Assembly (NCBI RefSeq): GCF_000513895.2
Contig: NZ_CP165783.1
Span: 1,054,001-1,118,000, forward strand
DNA length: 64,000 nt
Direction of reading: 5' to 3'
Source: Ensifer sp. WSM1721
Lineage (GTDB): Bacteria; Pseudomonadota; Alphaproteobacteria; Rhizobiales; Rhizobiaceae
The notes under the pieces are model-generated. The model worked only from the letters and a program-made list of their open reading frames with translations. It was not told the origin of the DNA and did no database searches. Positions within the stretch are counted from its first letter, which is position 1; every line of letters starts with the position of its first letter. A program made the translations under genes and the position numbers. Below, piece by piece: positions 37,363-47,555 of this stretch.

Positions 37363-38393
37363 CCGAGGAACTCCGCCAATGGGATCGTCCGCCCTTCGGC
37401 CGCGCTGCGGTAGGAAGCCTCCACCAGGGCAAAGGTCTTGAGGTTGTCTCGGCCGGACGTCTCGGGTTCGCGCGCAGCGCGCAGGCATTCGATCCAGTGT
37501 TCCTGAATGAGCGCCACGCTTTCCTGAATGTTGTGCCAGGGAGGCGAGGCCCAGGGGAGCAGGCGCGATTCCACGCCCTCGACTCTCGTAGCGTCGCGCG
37601 AATGAACGGAAAGACGATAGCCTTGCGACAGCCGCAGCGTGCCCTTGCTGCCGTCGATCTCGAGCAATGTTTCGGGAAAAGGCTCGACCGGCAATTTGGT
37701 TGCGTAGCTGCAATCGACGACGGAGGTGACGCCGCCCTGGTGATCGAGCAGCATGGTCGCCACGTCCTCGCCGACGATGTCGGGATTGACCCGCTGCGTG
37801 CGGGCCGTCACCGCGGTCGCGTCGCCCAGGAGGAACCGGGCGATGTCGAGCGCATGGATGCCGAGATCCTCGATGATGAAGCGCTTGCCGGTCGCAAGAT
37901 AAGGTTGGCCGGAGAAGACGTTATAGGCCGAGCGAAAGCTCACCCGGCCCCAGAACACCTCGCCGATGGCGCCGCTGTCGAGCGCTACCTTCGCGGTGCG
38001 GATCGGCGACTGCCAGCGGAAGTTCTCGTGGATCATGAACGGCACGCCCGCTTTCGCGCAAGCCGCGACCATCGCCTTCGCGTCTTCCATGGACGGCGCA
38101 ATCGGCTTCTGGCAGATCGTCGCAATGCCGTGCTGCGCGGCCATCTCGACGAGCGCACGGTGACTTCCAACCGTCGTCGCGATGTCGACGAAATCAAAGC
38201 CGCCATCGGCAAAAAGGTCCTCGGCGGACGTATAACGGCGCGCGATGCCGAATTCGTCACCGACGGCCTTCAGCCTGGTCGGATCCCGGTCACAGAGGGC
38301 GACGATGCGCGCGCCCTCCGCGTCGCGCCAGCCATGCATCTGGTTGACGGCGAAGAAGCCGCAACCGATCAGGGCGCCTTTCAATTCCGCCAT
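37359..38393 (-). CDS. apsD: D-apiose dehydrogenase, Gfo/Idh/MocA family
   Basis: A 344-residue NAD(P)-dependent oxidoreductase. The Rossmann start is LKGALIGCGFFAVNQMHGW. The family EKP motif appears as CQKPIAPS, giving the catalytic Lys, and the His motif is EDLGIHALDIARFLLG. In the apiose pathway ApsD oxidises D-apiose to D-apionolactone. The start at 38393 follows GAAGGGG and lies four bases after the permease stop. The operon of sugar importer, ApsD, ApnL and ApnO supports the assignment; Gfo/Idh membership alone is certain. Confidence 0.78.
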   Translation of the reverse strand: MAELKGALIGCGFFAVNQMHGWRDAEGARIVALCDRDPTRLKAVGDEFGIARRYTSAEDLFADGGFDFVDIATTVGSHRALVEMAAQHGIATICQKPIAPSMEDAKAMVAACAKAGVPFMIHENFRWQSPIRTAKVALDSGAIGEVFWGRVSFRSAYNVFSGQPYLATGKRFIIEDLGIHALDIARFLLGDATAVTARTQRVNPDIVGEDVATMLLDHQGGVTSVVDCSYATKLPVEPFPETLLEIDGSKGTLRLSQGYRLSVHSRDATRVEGVESRLLPWASPPWHNIQESVALIQEHWIECLRAAREPETSGRDNLKTFALVEASYRSAAEGRTIPLAEFLG

Positions 38394-38397
38394 GCCT

Positions 38398-39462
38398 TCA
38401 CCCCTTCTTCGCAAGCTGCATCAGCGTCACCTGCTGCTGCAGCCGGCGTTGCGCCTGATCCACGACGACGGCGACGATGATGACGATCCCCTTGATAACC
38501 ATCTGCCAGAAGGAGGAGATCCCCATCATGACAAGGCCGTCGGAAAGGATGCCTATGACGAAGGCGCCGATGATCGTGCCCCCGATCGTGCCGCGGCCGC
38601 CGGACATGGACGTGCCGCCAAGAACGGCCGCGGCAATGGCGTTGAGCTCGAAGGAATTGCCCGTGGCCGGGTGCGAGGCCATCAGCTCCGACGAGATAAC
38701 GAGGCCGACGATCGCAGCGCAGAAACCGGAAAACATGTAGACGAACATCTTCACCCGGCCGACGCGGATGCCGGACATACGGGCGGCTCGCTCATTGCCG
38801 CCGACGGCGAAGATATGGCGGCCGATCGGCGTGTATCTGGCGACGTAGGCAGCGGCGAGCGCAACGACTATGAGAATCCAGATCGATACCGGCAAGCCCA
38901 GAAGACGGCCGGAGCCGAGGAAGGCGAAGCCGGTCGTCGAGAGCTCCGGTTTGCCGACGAGATTCGGGAAGGTCTGACCGTCGGAGGAGAGCAGCGCGAA
39001 GCCGCGCGCGACATAGAGCGTACCGAGGGTGGCGATGAAGGGCGCGACGTTGAGCTTGGTGATCAGCAAGCCGTTGATCGCACCGATGACGATGCCGACC
39101 GCAAGCGTGATCAGGCAGACCTCGACGACGTTGAAATAGATCGTGTAGCCGAACTGCAGGTCGATGCCGTGGAGGATGAGGCCGCCGGCGACCATGCCGC
39201 AGAGCCCGACGATCGACCCGACGGAAAGATCGATGCCGCCGGTGATGATGACGAAGGTCATGCCCATGGCAAGGAAGGCGTTGAGCGCCACATGCTTCGC
39301 CATCAGGATGAGGTTCGCCGTCGAGAGGAAATTCGGCGCGAAGATCGAGAAGAAGGCGATCACCGCGAAGAGGGCGATGAATGTCCTGAGCTTCATCAGC
39401 GTGAGCAGGAGCGAGCCGCTTGCGGCTTCCGGGGCGTTGGTGGTCGTGGTTGCCGTCGTCAT
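38398..39462 (-). CDS. Ribose/apiose-type ABC transporter permease
   Basis: A 354-residue RbsC-like permease. Many hydrophobic segments are present, and GMTFVIITGGIDLSVGSIVG is the hallmark of this class. The EAA-like region is around RYTPIGRHIFAVGGNERAARMSGI. The start at 39462 overlaps the ATPase stop by one base (TGATG). It forms the inner-membrane channel for the sugar, probably D-apiose given the operon. Confidence 0.92.
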   Translation of the reverse strand: MTTATTTTNAPEAASGSLLLTLMKLRTFIALFAVIAFFSIFAPNFLSTANLILMAKHVALNAFLAMGMTFVIITGGIDLSVGSIVGLCGMVAGGLILHGIDLQFGYTIYFNVVEVCLITLAVGIVIGAINGLLITKLNVAPFIATLGTLYVARGFALLSSDGQTFPNLVGKPELSTTGFAFLGSGRLLGLPVSIWILIVVALAAAYVARYTPIGRHIFAVGGNERAARMSGIRVGRVKMFVYMFSGFCAAIVGLVISSELMASHPATGNSFELNAIAAAVLGGTSMSGGRGTIGGTIIGAFVIGILSDGLVMMGISSFWQMVIKGIVIIVAVVVDQAQRRLQQQVTLMQLAKKG

Positions 39463-41006
39463 CAGGCATGTTCCCTTGTCGTCTTGTGGCCTTCGGCCGA
39501 AGCCTTCACGATCATCTCTTCCGTCGCCTCCGCGCGGTCGATAACGGTGACGAGCCGGCCATTGCTCATCACTGCGATGCGATCGGAGAGCGCCATCACC
39601 TCTTCGAGATCGGAGGTGGAAAAGAGGATCGCGAGCCCCTCGCCTGCGAGTCGCCGCATGGTGCGGAACACGTCCGCCTTGGCGCCGACATCGATGCCTC
39701 GGCTCGGCTCGTCCATCAGCAGGACCTTCGGCCTCGTCATCAAGGCCTTTCCGATAACCACCTTCTGCTGGTTGCCGCCCGACATCGAGGTCACTTCGAA
39801 ATCCGGATTCGGCGCCTTGATGGAGAGATCGCGTATCGCCGCCTTGATCGACGATTGCTCCTTCTCGCCGACGATATGAAAACCGAAGCGGACGAAACGG
39901 TCGAGGCTGGCGAGCGTCAGGTTGCTGGCGATCGAAAGAGCCTGGACGAGCCCCTCGCGCTGGCGGTCCTCCGGGATGAGTGCAAGGCCCGCCCTGATCC
40001 TGCCCGAGGTATCGCTTGCATCGATTTCGGCCCCATCGATATAGATCCGTCCCGAGGAATGCGGGTGCTGGCCGATCACGCATTCGAAGAACTCGCTTCG
40101 CCCGGCACCCATCAGCCCGTAGATGCCGAGCACTTCGCCGGCGCGCACGGAGATCGAGACGTGGTCGACGGCAAGGCCGCCCGTCCGGCGCGGAAGGCAG
40201 ATATCCTCCGCACGGAAGATCTCCGCACCCAGGCGATGCTCGATCGACTTAGCGAAGTCCTTCGCGTCCGAGCCGATCATAGAGCGGACGATCCACTTCG
40301 TATCGATGTCCTTGACCATGGCGTGCCCGGTGATCTGGCCGTCCCGAAGCACGGTGATGTAGTCGCCGATCCGCATCAACTCTTCGAGCCGGTGGGAGAT
40401 GTAGACGATCGCCACCCCCTGCGCTTTCAACTCCCGGATGACCTTGAAGAGGATGTCGACCTCCGCCGCCGAAAGCGCCGAGGTCGGCTCATCGAGAATG
40501 AGGATGCGGGTGTCGAGCGAGATCGCCTTGGCGATCTCCACCAGTTGCCGCTGCCCGATCGGCAGGTCTTCGACGAGCGTCTCGGCGTCGATGCCGGCAT
40601 CGAGCCGGTCGAGGAACTCGGTGGCTCTTGCGATCTGCGCGCGGTGATCGATGCCGCGCAGCCCACGGGTGATTTCGCGGGTCGCGAAGATGTTCTCGGC
40701 GACGGAGAGGTTTCCGAAGAGATTGAGCTCCTGGAAGACCATGCCGATGCCGTGGTGCTGCGCGTCGGCCGGCGAATGGAACTCCACCTCCTTGCCATCG
40801 AGCAGGATGCGGCCGAGCGAGGGCTTTTCGACGCCGGCGATGATCCGCATCAGCGTCGACTTGCCGGCGCCGTTCTCGCCGACGAGCACATTCACCGCGC
40901 CGCGCCCGAGTGCAAGGTTCGCGTGGCGCACGGCGACGATGCCGGAATAGACCTTTGTCACATCCTCGAGCCGGAGCACGCAATTGTCGTCGTCAGTCGG
41001 GCCCAT
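39462..41006 (-). CDS. Sugar ABC transporter, tandem ATPase (RbsA-like)
   Basis: A 514-residue protein with two ATPase domains. Domain 1 has GENGAGKST, a signature region LPIGQRQLVEIAKA and LILDEPTSALS. Domain 2 has a degenerate Walker A (GLMGAGRSE), signature MSGGNQQKV and LLMDEPSRGIDVGAK. This asymmetry is normal for the ribose/galactose class. The start at 41006 lies two bases after the DUF2291 gene. It drives uptake through the adjoining permease. Confidence 0.94.
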   Translation of the reverse strand: MGPTDDDNCVLRLEDVTKVYSGIVAVRHANLALGRGAVNVLVGENGAGKSTLMRIIAGVEKPSLGRILLDGKEVEFHSPADAQHHGIGMVFQELNLFGNLSVAENIFATREITRGLRGIDHRAQIARATEFLDRLDAGIDAETLVEDLPIGQRQLVEIAKAISLDTRILILDEPTSALSAAEVDILFKVIRELKAQGVAIVYISHRLEELMRIGDYITVLRDGQITGHAMVKDIDTKWIVRSMIGSDAKDFAKSIEHRLGAEIFRAEDICLPRRTGGLAVDHVSISVRAGEVLGIYGLMGAGRSEFFECVIGQHPHSSGRIYIDGAEIDASDTSGRIRAGLALIPEDRQREGLVQALSIASNLTLASLDRFVRFGFHIVGEKEQSSIKAAIRDLSIKAPNPDFEVTSMSGGNQQKVVIGKALMTRPKVLLMDEPSRGIDVGAKADVFRTMRRLAGEGLAILFSTSDLEEVMALSDRIAVMSNGRLVTVIDRAEATEEMIVKASAEGHKTTREHA

Positions 41007-41008
41007 GA

Positions 41009-41653
41009 TCAGCCCTCCACCGTCAACCGGGCCGGCGCCACGAGGGGCAATTGCCCTTTGGCAGGCAAGGGGTAGGCGCCGACGGCCTCGATCTTCTTGC
41101 CGACCAGACCATCTCGGGAGAGCTTTTCGAGCACCAGGCCGTTGACATGCGTGTTGAAGGCTTTGCCGTATTGGGCCCACTCGATCTGATTTTTGAATTG
41201 GTTGAAGTTGACGAAGTCGAGGCTGTCGCGGATCGCCGTGCCGCGGATCGCGGGTCCGATCTGAACACGCGCGTCCGCCTTGCCGTCGCCATTCGCATCG
41301 ACTTCCACATAGGCCGAGCGCGACTTCGTCTCGGCAGCGACGATGGTGCCGGAAAGACGCGTGGCGAATGTCCAGGGAGCGCTCCCCTGCTTTTCCTTGT
41401 GGCCGTATTTCGCGCCCGCCGCATTGGGATCGCTTGCGGCAAGGGCCGCGACCTCCGGAAACGGCCCGGCCTTTTTCTCGAGATAGGGCAGCACCTGGCT
41501 GTCCCATATTTCGGCGACCATGCGGTCCGGAGCGAAGCCGCCGGTGGCGGCCTGCGCGGCTTCCTCGTTGGTCGGCGTCTTGATGATCTTGCAGCTCGAA
41601 AGCGCCATCGCGCCGGCAAGGACAAGCGCGGCCGTGGCCTTCAAATTCCGCAT
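41009..41653 (-). CDS. DUF2291 family lipoprotein of sugar ABC operon
   Basis: A 214-residue protein. The lipobox is LSSC (Cys21) after a short signal peptide, so it should be a lipid-anchored periplasmic protein. The DUF2291 body includes IWDSQVLPYLEKKA, VDANGDGKADARVQIGP and FNQFKNQIEWAQYG. The family is nearly always found inside ribose-type ABC operons, but its role is not known. It is placed between the binding protein and ATPase genes. Confidence 0.88.
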   Translation of the reverse strand: MRNLKATAALVLAGAMALSSCKIIKTPTNEEAAQAATGGFAPDRMVAEIWDSQVLPYLEKKAGPFPEVAALAASDPNAAGAKYGHKEKQGSAPWTFATRLSGTIVAAETKSRSAYVEVDANGDGKADARVQIGPAIRGTAIRDSLDFVNFNQFKNQIEWAQYGKAFNTHVNGLVLEKLSRDGLVGKKIEAVGAYPLPAKGQLPLVAPARLTVEG

Positions 41654-41726
41654 TGCAGCCTTACTCCACGACAGGACAGAGGGACGCGCGCGACGGCATG
41701 CACCGTTCCGCGCGTCCTTTCGACGA

Positions 41727-42740
<1,014 letters not shown>

Positions 42741-43568
42741 TCAGGTGATGCGGCGGATGCTGTCGGCGATCTCCTCAGGCTCGAAGACGCGCTTCCAGTC
42801 GTCGCGCATCAGCATCGGCTTGCCGAATTCGATCGCCTTGTTGCAGGCGTCGGAAAAGACGCCCTCGACCTCATCGAAGATCACGGCGCCGAGCACGTTC
42901 ATGTGGCCGAGCAGGAAGTCGCGCGCCGCTTCCTTCGGCACACCGCGGGCGACGCATTCGTCCATCGCCTCGCGCATGACAACGAGGAGCGAAGCGCAGA
43001 CCGTCTCCGACAGGCCGGGCTCGAGGAGCGCCATCTGCTCGACCGTGACGCGGTGCGAGCGCATGACCGGTGCCCAGATAATCTTGGCGATCTCCTCGCC
43101 CTTGGCGTAATCCGCCTCTGGGCCCTGCATCAGCGCGGAAACGATGTGCTGCTTGGCGGCGACGCCGCCGAAATGATCCTTGCGCGCGGCGGGCTCGGTC
43201 TCGTCGTTGAAGATGGGTGGATGGCAGGGATGCGTGACGAAATAGGTGAGGTTATCGCGTTTCGGCAGATGGCCGGCAAACGGGGCCGCGGCATCGAGAA
43301 CCATGATCATCGTGCCGGATTTCAGTTTGTCGACGATGGCAGCGGCAACCTTGCCGATCACCGTGTCCGGCACCGCGAGAATGACGACGTCGGCATCGTC
43401 AAGTGCCCTGTCGGCCGGGACGGTCGACATCCCCAGTTCCTGCTCCAAGCGCGCCTTGCCGACCTCGCTCACCTCGACGTGCCGCACATCGAAGCGCGAG
43501 CCTTTGAGGTTCTTGGCCAGACGGCAGCCCATTTTTCCGCCGGCGCCGAACAGGGCAATCGAAGTCAT
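42741..43568 (-). CDS. apnO: D-apionate oxidoisomerase
   Basis: A 275-residue NAD-binding protein of the 6-phosphogluconate dehydrogenase-like group. The Rossmann motif is IALFGAGGKMGCRLAKNL; DADVVILAVPDTVIG follows. Downstream are THPCHPPIFNDETEP and the helical C-terminal dimer domain. ApnO converts D-apionate to 3-oxo-isoapionate in the D-apiose pathway. It is first in the leftward cluster with the importer, ApsD and ApnL. The OiaK/OiaX/OiaC/OiaT steps that follow are missing here. The alternative is another 6PGDH-like sugar-acid dehydrogenase. Confidence 0.78.
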   Translation of the reverse strand: MTSIALFGAGGKMGCRLAKNLKGSRFDVRHVEVSEVGKARLEQELGMSTVPADRALDDADVVILAVPDTVIGKVAAAIVDKLKSGTMIMVLDAAAPFAGHLPKRDNLTYFVTHPCHPPIFNDETEPAARKDHFGGVAAKQHIVSALMQGPEADYAKGEEIAKIIWAPVMRSHRVTVEQMALLEPGLSETVCASLLVVMREAMDECVARGVPKEAARDFLLGHMNVLGAVIFDEVEGVFSDACNKAIEFGKPMLMRDDWKRVFEPEEIADSIRRIT

Positions 43569-43665
43569 TTGCGTCTCCTTCCAGTCTCCTAATCTCAGCG
43601 ATAACGAAACTGGTATGATGAGTCAATGAGTATATCAGCTGAAGTGCCCGAAGAAAGAGGCGATG

Positions 43666-43693
43666 TTGACAGCATCGACTTCACATCTATAAG
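43666..43693 (+). promoter_or_regulatory. Sigma-70-type promoter of crcB riboswitch transcript
   Basis: TTGACA (43666-43671), a 16-base spacer and TATAAG (43688-43693) make a near-consensus promoter. Transcription should begin at about 43700, just before the fluoride aptamer. Confidence 0.6.
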
Positions 43694-43700
43694 GGAACCT

Positions 43701-43766
43701 ATCGGCAATGGACTCTGCCGGGCCGCCAGGCCGAACCGCTTCCCCTGGAAGCTGATGACTCCTACT
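43701..43766 (+). ncRNA. Fluoride riboswitch (crcB motif)
   Basis: The hallmark elements of the crcB RNA are in order: GGCAATGGACTCTGCC (first stem-loop), AACCGC, the GCTTCC/GGAAGC stem, and the highly conserved CTGATGACTCCTAC end. An extra GGCC/GGCC stem is inserted between the first stem-loop and AACCGC. Loop GGA can pair with TCC of the 3' strand to close the pseudoknot, though less perfectly than in the consensus. It lies directly upstream of a CrcB fluoride channel gene, the standard target. Confidence 0.8.
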
Positions 43767-43797
43767 CACGACCGCGTTGGCGAGCGAGTGGAGTCAT
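43755..43797 (+). promoter_or_regulatory. Expression-platform hairpin overlapping the aptamer 3' strand
   Basis: ATGACTCCTACTC (43755-43767), which includes the aptamer's conserved 3' strand, can pair with GAGTGGAGTCAT (43786-43797), with only one bulged T. This hairpin and the fluoride-bound aptamer cannot form together. It is not followed by a strong T-run, so the switch mechanism (termination or other) is open. Confidence 0.6.
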
Positions 43798-43904
43798 GCC
43801 GGGAATTCACGCTTTTCCCCTTGCACGTTTGCGGTGTTCAGGCTCGCTGCGGCCGTTCAAGACCGGCGCGACGGGCGGCCTCAAATCATCAAAGGATTTT
43901 GCCG

Positions 43905-44294
43905 ATGGCCTACTTGTTTGTCTTTTTAGGTGCCGGCCTGGGTGGCGCGATGCGCCACGGCGTAAACCAGGTCGCTGCGCTTCTGTTCGGCGTCGGGTTT
44001 CCCTACGGCACATTGACGATCAACGTCGCCGGCTCATTCGTGATGGGCGTGCTTGCCGGATATTTCGCGTTGCGCGGTGAAGCGCCGCAAGAGGTGCGCC
44101 TGTTCCTCACCACCGGCGTCTTGGGCGGTTTCACCACCTTCTCCACCTTCTCGCTCGACACCATCACCCTTTGGGAACGCGGGGAATGGCTCGCTGCGGC
44201 CTTCTATGCCGCCTTCTCCGTGGCCTTTTCGCTGCTCGGCCTCGTGGCCGGCCTCATGCTCGTTCGGCTTCTTGCGCAGGGCCAAGCGGCGTGA
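43905..44294 (+). CDS. crcB: Fluoride ion channel CrcB/Fluc
   Basis: A 129-residue membrane protein with four hydrophobic segments. GLGGAMRHGVN, FPYGTLTINVAGSFVMG and GGFTTFSTFSLDT are the family signature residues lining the fluoride pore. It works as an antiparallel dimer that exports fluoride. The ATG at 43905 has AAAGGA 8 bases upstream; the longer upstream frame runs through the riboswitch and is not coding. Confidence 0.95.
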   Translation: MAYLFVFLGAGLGGAMRHGVNQVAALLFGVGFPYGTLTINVAGSFVMGVLAGYFALRGEAPQEVRLFLTTGVLGGFTTFSTFSLDTITLWERGEWLAAAFYAAFSVAFSLLGLVAGLMLVRLLAQGQAA

Positions 44295-44399
44295 GCGCCT
44301 CGGCGAGAGCCGGATGGCTCGGCTTTCCCGGCGACGCTGGAGCGGCATGCGCTCACTTCGCAGCATCGCCGTCGCCTAAGTTCCTTTGAACGCGACCGC

Positions 44400-44810
44400 T
44401 CAGGTATTCGCCAGGGCCTTCACCAGAGCGACGATTTTCCGACGCAGCCGCGCGTCGCGGAGCGTAAGGAACGCACGATTGAGCGAAACGCCTTCCTCCG
44501 TCGACAGGAATTGCAGCATCTCTTCACTTGAGAAGGCCGCTTCGTTCAGTTCCCCATCCGTGTGCGGCGCAGGCGCCCCCTCGAAGAAGTAAGCGACGGG
44601 GACGCCCATCGCCTCGGCCGCCCGTTGAAGGCGGCTGGCGCCGACGCGGTTGAGGCCCTTTTCGTATTTCTGCACCTGCTGAAACGTCACGTCGATCGCT
44701 TCACCGAGCTTCGTCTGACTCCAATCCAAGGCCAGGCGACGCAACCGAATACGGTTGCCCACGTGCACGTCGATGGCGCCCGGTTCTTTCTTGTTCGTTC
44801 GGCCCTGCAT
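44400..44810 (-). CDS. XRE-family HTH transcriptional regulator
   Basis: A 136-residue regulator. The HTH is VGNRIRLRRLALDWSQTKLG followed by DVTFQQVQKYEKGLNRVG. A C-terminal helical tail (LRDARLRRKIVALVKALAN) follows, as in the common rhizobial XRE proteins of this length. GAGGGG lies before the start at 44810. It converges with crcB, and a divergent AraC gene lies on its other side. Target unknown. Confidence 0.88.
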   Translation of the reverse strand: MQGRTNKKEPGAIDVHVGNRIRLRRLALDWSQTKLGEAIDVTFQQVQKYEKGLNRVGASRLQRAAEAMGVPVAYFFEGAPAPHTDGELNEAAFSSEEMLQFLSTEEGVSLNRAFLTLRDARLRRKIVALVKALANT

Positions 44811-45121
44811 TATCCCCTCATTTTTGTCCGGGCGTAAACGTGCATTCATTCAAACACTAGTTGAACGACCCTCAACGCTGAGCAATTTAGTACAAATCGG
44901 CCGCGATGAGATTCGATCTCGAATTGGTGGCACGTCGCACTTGAATATGCCGTCGGAGATACAAAGGACATACGAAATCGTCTGCGGATATATCCTATTG
45001 ACGCATGATATATCCGTTGGACGACAATATTCTTCCGCCAAGATGGCGCGTTATAGCCGATGATGCTTACTCCTTTCGAGGCCAGCTCAGCCGCTGGCGT
45101 AATCTGATGGTCGGGAGTCGC
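44811..45121. other. Divergent intergenic region, no gene seen
   Basis: These 311 bases separate the XRE gene from the AraC gene. It is less GC-rich than its surroundings around 44860-45030. In-frame ATG codons upstream of the AraC gene (45005, 45107) are possible alternative starts. No palindromic operator was clear. Confidence 0.45.
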
Positions 45122-46123
45122 ATGTCGCAAAGCGGAACGGGGCGGATGTCGCATCAGTCTGGTACGGTATTCCAGGGCAGCGATCCGGATGAGCTTGCGG
45201 CGGTACTCTCGACGCCGCGCTCGCCGATCGTGGTCGAGCCGCTCGGCAAAGGACCACTCGCCTTCCACGGCGAATTCTTCTCCGCCGGGCCGGCAACCTT
45301 TGGGCATTGCGCCTACGAAGGTGATATCCGTTGTAAACGACTGGCTGGGGGCCAGCGGCTACTCGTCTTCCTGCCACTCGACGGCGATGCTCTCTTCGAT
45401 GTCGGCGGCAACGAGCTTCACTCCACGCCCGGTCGCGCGACGATCGTCGATGGTGCGCGCAACACGCATGCCCGTCTCTACGGCAACCGGCGGCATCTCA
45501 CCGCATTTATCGACAACGACAGGCTCACGGCCCTGCTGACGTCCCTCATCGAACGTCCGGTTGGCGACAATCTGGAGTTTCGGCCGCATCTCGATCTCGA
45601 TGCCGGAGCCGGACTGACGCTGATGCAATTGGTCGAGTCTGCCTATCGGGGATTGCAGGGGAGCGCGCCGCTGCGGCGGGCTCCCCTGGCGCTCGGCGCT
45701 CTCGGCGACGCCATCGCCCATCTGCTCCTCGAGGCCGTTCCTCATCGCTATTCGGATGAACTCGCCCGCCCGTCTGCCTTGCCGGCCCCGCGCCATGTGA
45801 AATGGGCGATCGAATTCATGCAGGCCCACCTCAGCGACCCCATCACGATCGCCGACATTGCCGCGGCGGCGCGAGTGAGCGTGCGCACGCTGCAGGAGGG
45901 CTTCCGGCGCTTCCGGACGACGACGCCAATGGCCTGTCTACAGGAACTGCGCCTCGCCGCCGTCCATCGCGAGCTCGCCGATGCGCCCCCTACGGTGACC
46001 GTCGCCGATGTTGCGTTGCGTTGGGGTTTTACCCATCTCGGCCGCTTCGCCGCCGAATACAAGAAGCGCTTCGGACAGTTGCCGTCGCAGACGCTGCGCA
46101 ATGGCTCGGACGTCGGGCGGTGA
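45122..46123 (+). CDS. AraC family transcriptional regulator with AraC_binding_2-like domain
   Basis: A 333-residue regulator. The start at 45122 follows GGGAG closely and matches the paralogue's length; earlier in-frame ATGs exist at 45005 and 45107. Residues 1-220 resemble the cupin-like AraC_binding_2 domain. The HTH pair is ITIADIAAAARVSVRTLQEGF and VTVADVALRWGFTHLGRFAAEY, then GQLPSQTLR. It is a close paralogue of the next gene (LLLEAVPHRYSDEL against MILEAVPHNYSERL). Targets unknown. Confidence 0.88.
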   Translation: MSQSGTGRMSHQSGTVFQGSDPDELAAVLSTPRSPIVVEPLGKGPLAFHGEFFSAGPATFGHCAYEGDIRCKRLAGGQRLLVFLPLDGDALFDVGGNELHSTPGRATIVDGARNTHARLYGNRRHLTAFIDNDRLTALLTSLIERPVGDNLEFRPHLDLDAGAGLTLMQLVESAYRGLQGSAPLRRAPLALGALGDAIAHLLLEAVPHRYSDELARPSALPAPRHVKWAIEFMQAHLSDPITIADIAAAARVSVRTLQEGFRRFRTTTPMACLQELRLAAVHRELADAPPTVTVADVALRWGFTHLGRFAAEYKKRFGQLPSQTLRNGSDVGR

Positions 46124-46392
46124 AGCCAACCGCCCAAAGGCTTTTGCACAGCCGGCAGACGACGGCCGCGCGCCGCCATTTCCTACTACTTTAGTCCAGC
46201 TTTCCTGCCTTTCGGGCAATGCGCCCACAATAGCAGTTTACGAACCCGCTAATATACGCTTATTAGTATGACAATTGGGAACTGCGGCGGGCGGCAGCGG
46301 ACGGGAGGTGGCATGAACGTGATCACGCTATTGGCGGGCTTGCCGTTCAAAGCGATGCTTTTAAGAGCGCCTCTTGTCTTTTCGGAACCGGC

Positions 46393-47394
46393 ATGACGCA
46401 CTTCGCTCAGCGCCGCGCATTCCGCATTGTAAAAGCGGATGCCGACGAGATGTCGGAACATTATGCAAAGACGCTGTCGCCGGCAAAGGTCGAACCGCTC
46501 ACGCGCGGCGGCCGCATTCTTGTCGAGGACCGGCATTTTTCGCTCGGGCCCTTCAGCATCTGGGCAGGCAAGTGCCATTCGGGAATGAGGGTAACGTTCT
46601 CGCAGCCATCTGACGTCTTTGTGCTCTACCTCCCCCTTTCGAGTGCGATGGAGATCGATATCGGCCGGAGCCGCCTCACCTCGGACCCGGGCACTACGCT
46701 GATCGCCAACATGTCGCAGTTCGACAAGCTGACGCTCCACGAAAATCGCGGCCATATCGGCATTGCCTTCGACAAGTCGGCCATGGTGTCCCAACTGAGT
46801 GAAATGCTCGACGCACCCGTCCTCCACAATATCGAGCTTTCCGCGGCTCTGGAGACTGCATCGGTTGCCGGGTCTCGATTGGCGGCTCTCGGACATCTGC
46901 TTTGGGATTGCTTCGACGTCGATAGCGACGATCGCGTTTCGGCGATCGCTGCCGATCACCTTTTCCAGGCAGCCATGGCCATGATCCTGGAAGCCGTGCC
47001 GCATAACTATAGCGAGCGGTTGAAACGTCCAGCGTCGCCGGCGATGCCGCGAAATCTCAAAAGGGCAATCGAGTATATGGTCGCCAATATCGCGCAGCCG
47101 ATGACCGTTGCCGAGATCGCCCGGGAAGCCGGCACAAGCGTGCGCGCGCTGCAAACGGCCTTCCAGCAGTTCAAGGACACCACGCCCTTGAGCTTTCTAA
47201 GACAGATGCGGCTCGAGGGCGTGCGCCGCACGCTCGCCGACGAGACCAACGAACTCTCGATCGCTCAAGCGGCACGCGCTTGGGGCTTCACGCATATGGG
47301 CCGCTTTTCGGCCGTCTACCACGATGCCTTTGGCCAGTCGCCCTCGGAGACCGCCAGGCTTCGCAAGCGACAGACCGCAGCCACGTCGAAGTGA
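46393..47394 (+). CDS. AraC family transcriptional regulator, paralogue of preceding gene
   Basis: A 333-residue protein with the same layout as the gene at 45122. The HTH motifs are MTVAEIAREAGTSVRALQTAF and LSIAQAARAWGFTHMGRFSAVY, ending GQSPSETARL. The N-terminal domain differs more between the two than the DNA-binding half does, as expected after duplication and divergence of ligand. A 269-base gap separates them. It lies before the Tad genes but has no proven link to them. Confidence 0.9.
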   Translation: MTHFAQRRAFRIVKADADEMSEHYAKTLSPAKVEPLTRGGRILVEDRHFSLGPFSIWAGKCHSGMRVTFSQPSDVFVLYLPLSSAMEIDIGRSRLTSDPGTTLIANMSQFDKLTLHENRGHIGIAFDKSAMVSQLSEMLDAPVLHNIELSAALETASVAGSRLAALGHLLWDCFDVDSDDRVSAIAADHLFQAAMAMILEAVPHNYSERLKRPASPAMPRNLKRAIEYMVANIAQPMTVAEIAREAGTSVRALQTAFQQFKDTTPLSFLRQMRLEGVRRTLADETNELSIAQAARAWGFTHMGRFSAVYHDAFGQSPSETARLRKRQTAATSK

Positions 47395-47555
47395 TCTCCG
47401 GACGAGACGCGATGAATCGGCTGTCTTGCGCATTGCTGCGTTCAGTGGATAACGATGCGCCAATCGGCTAACGAAATCCGTTCCTAATTTACGCGTGAAT
47501 AATGTTTTGCCGAGAAACCATTGGTTCGCAAAAGAACTGATTTGGTTGGCACAAT

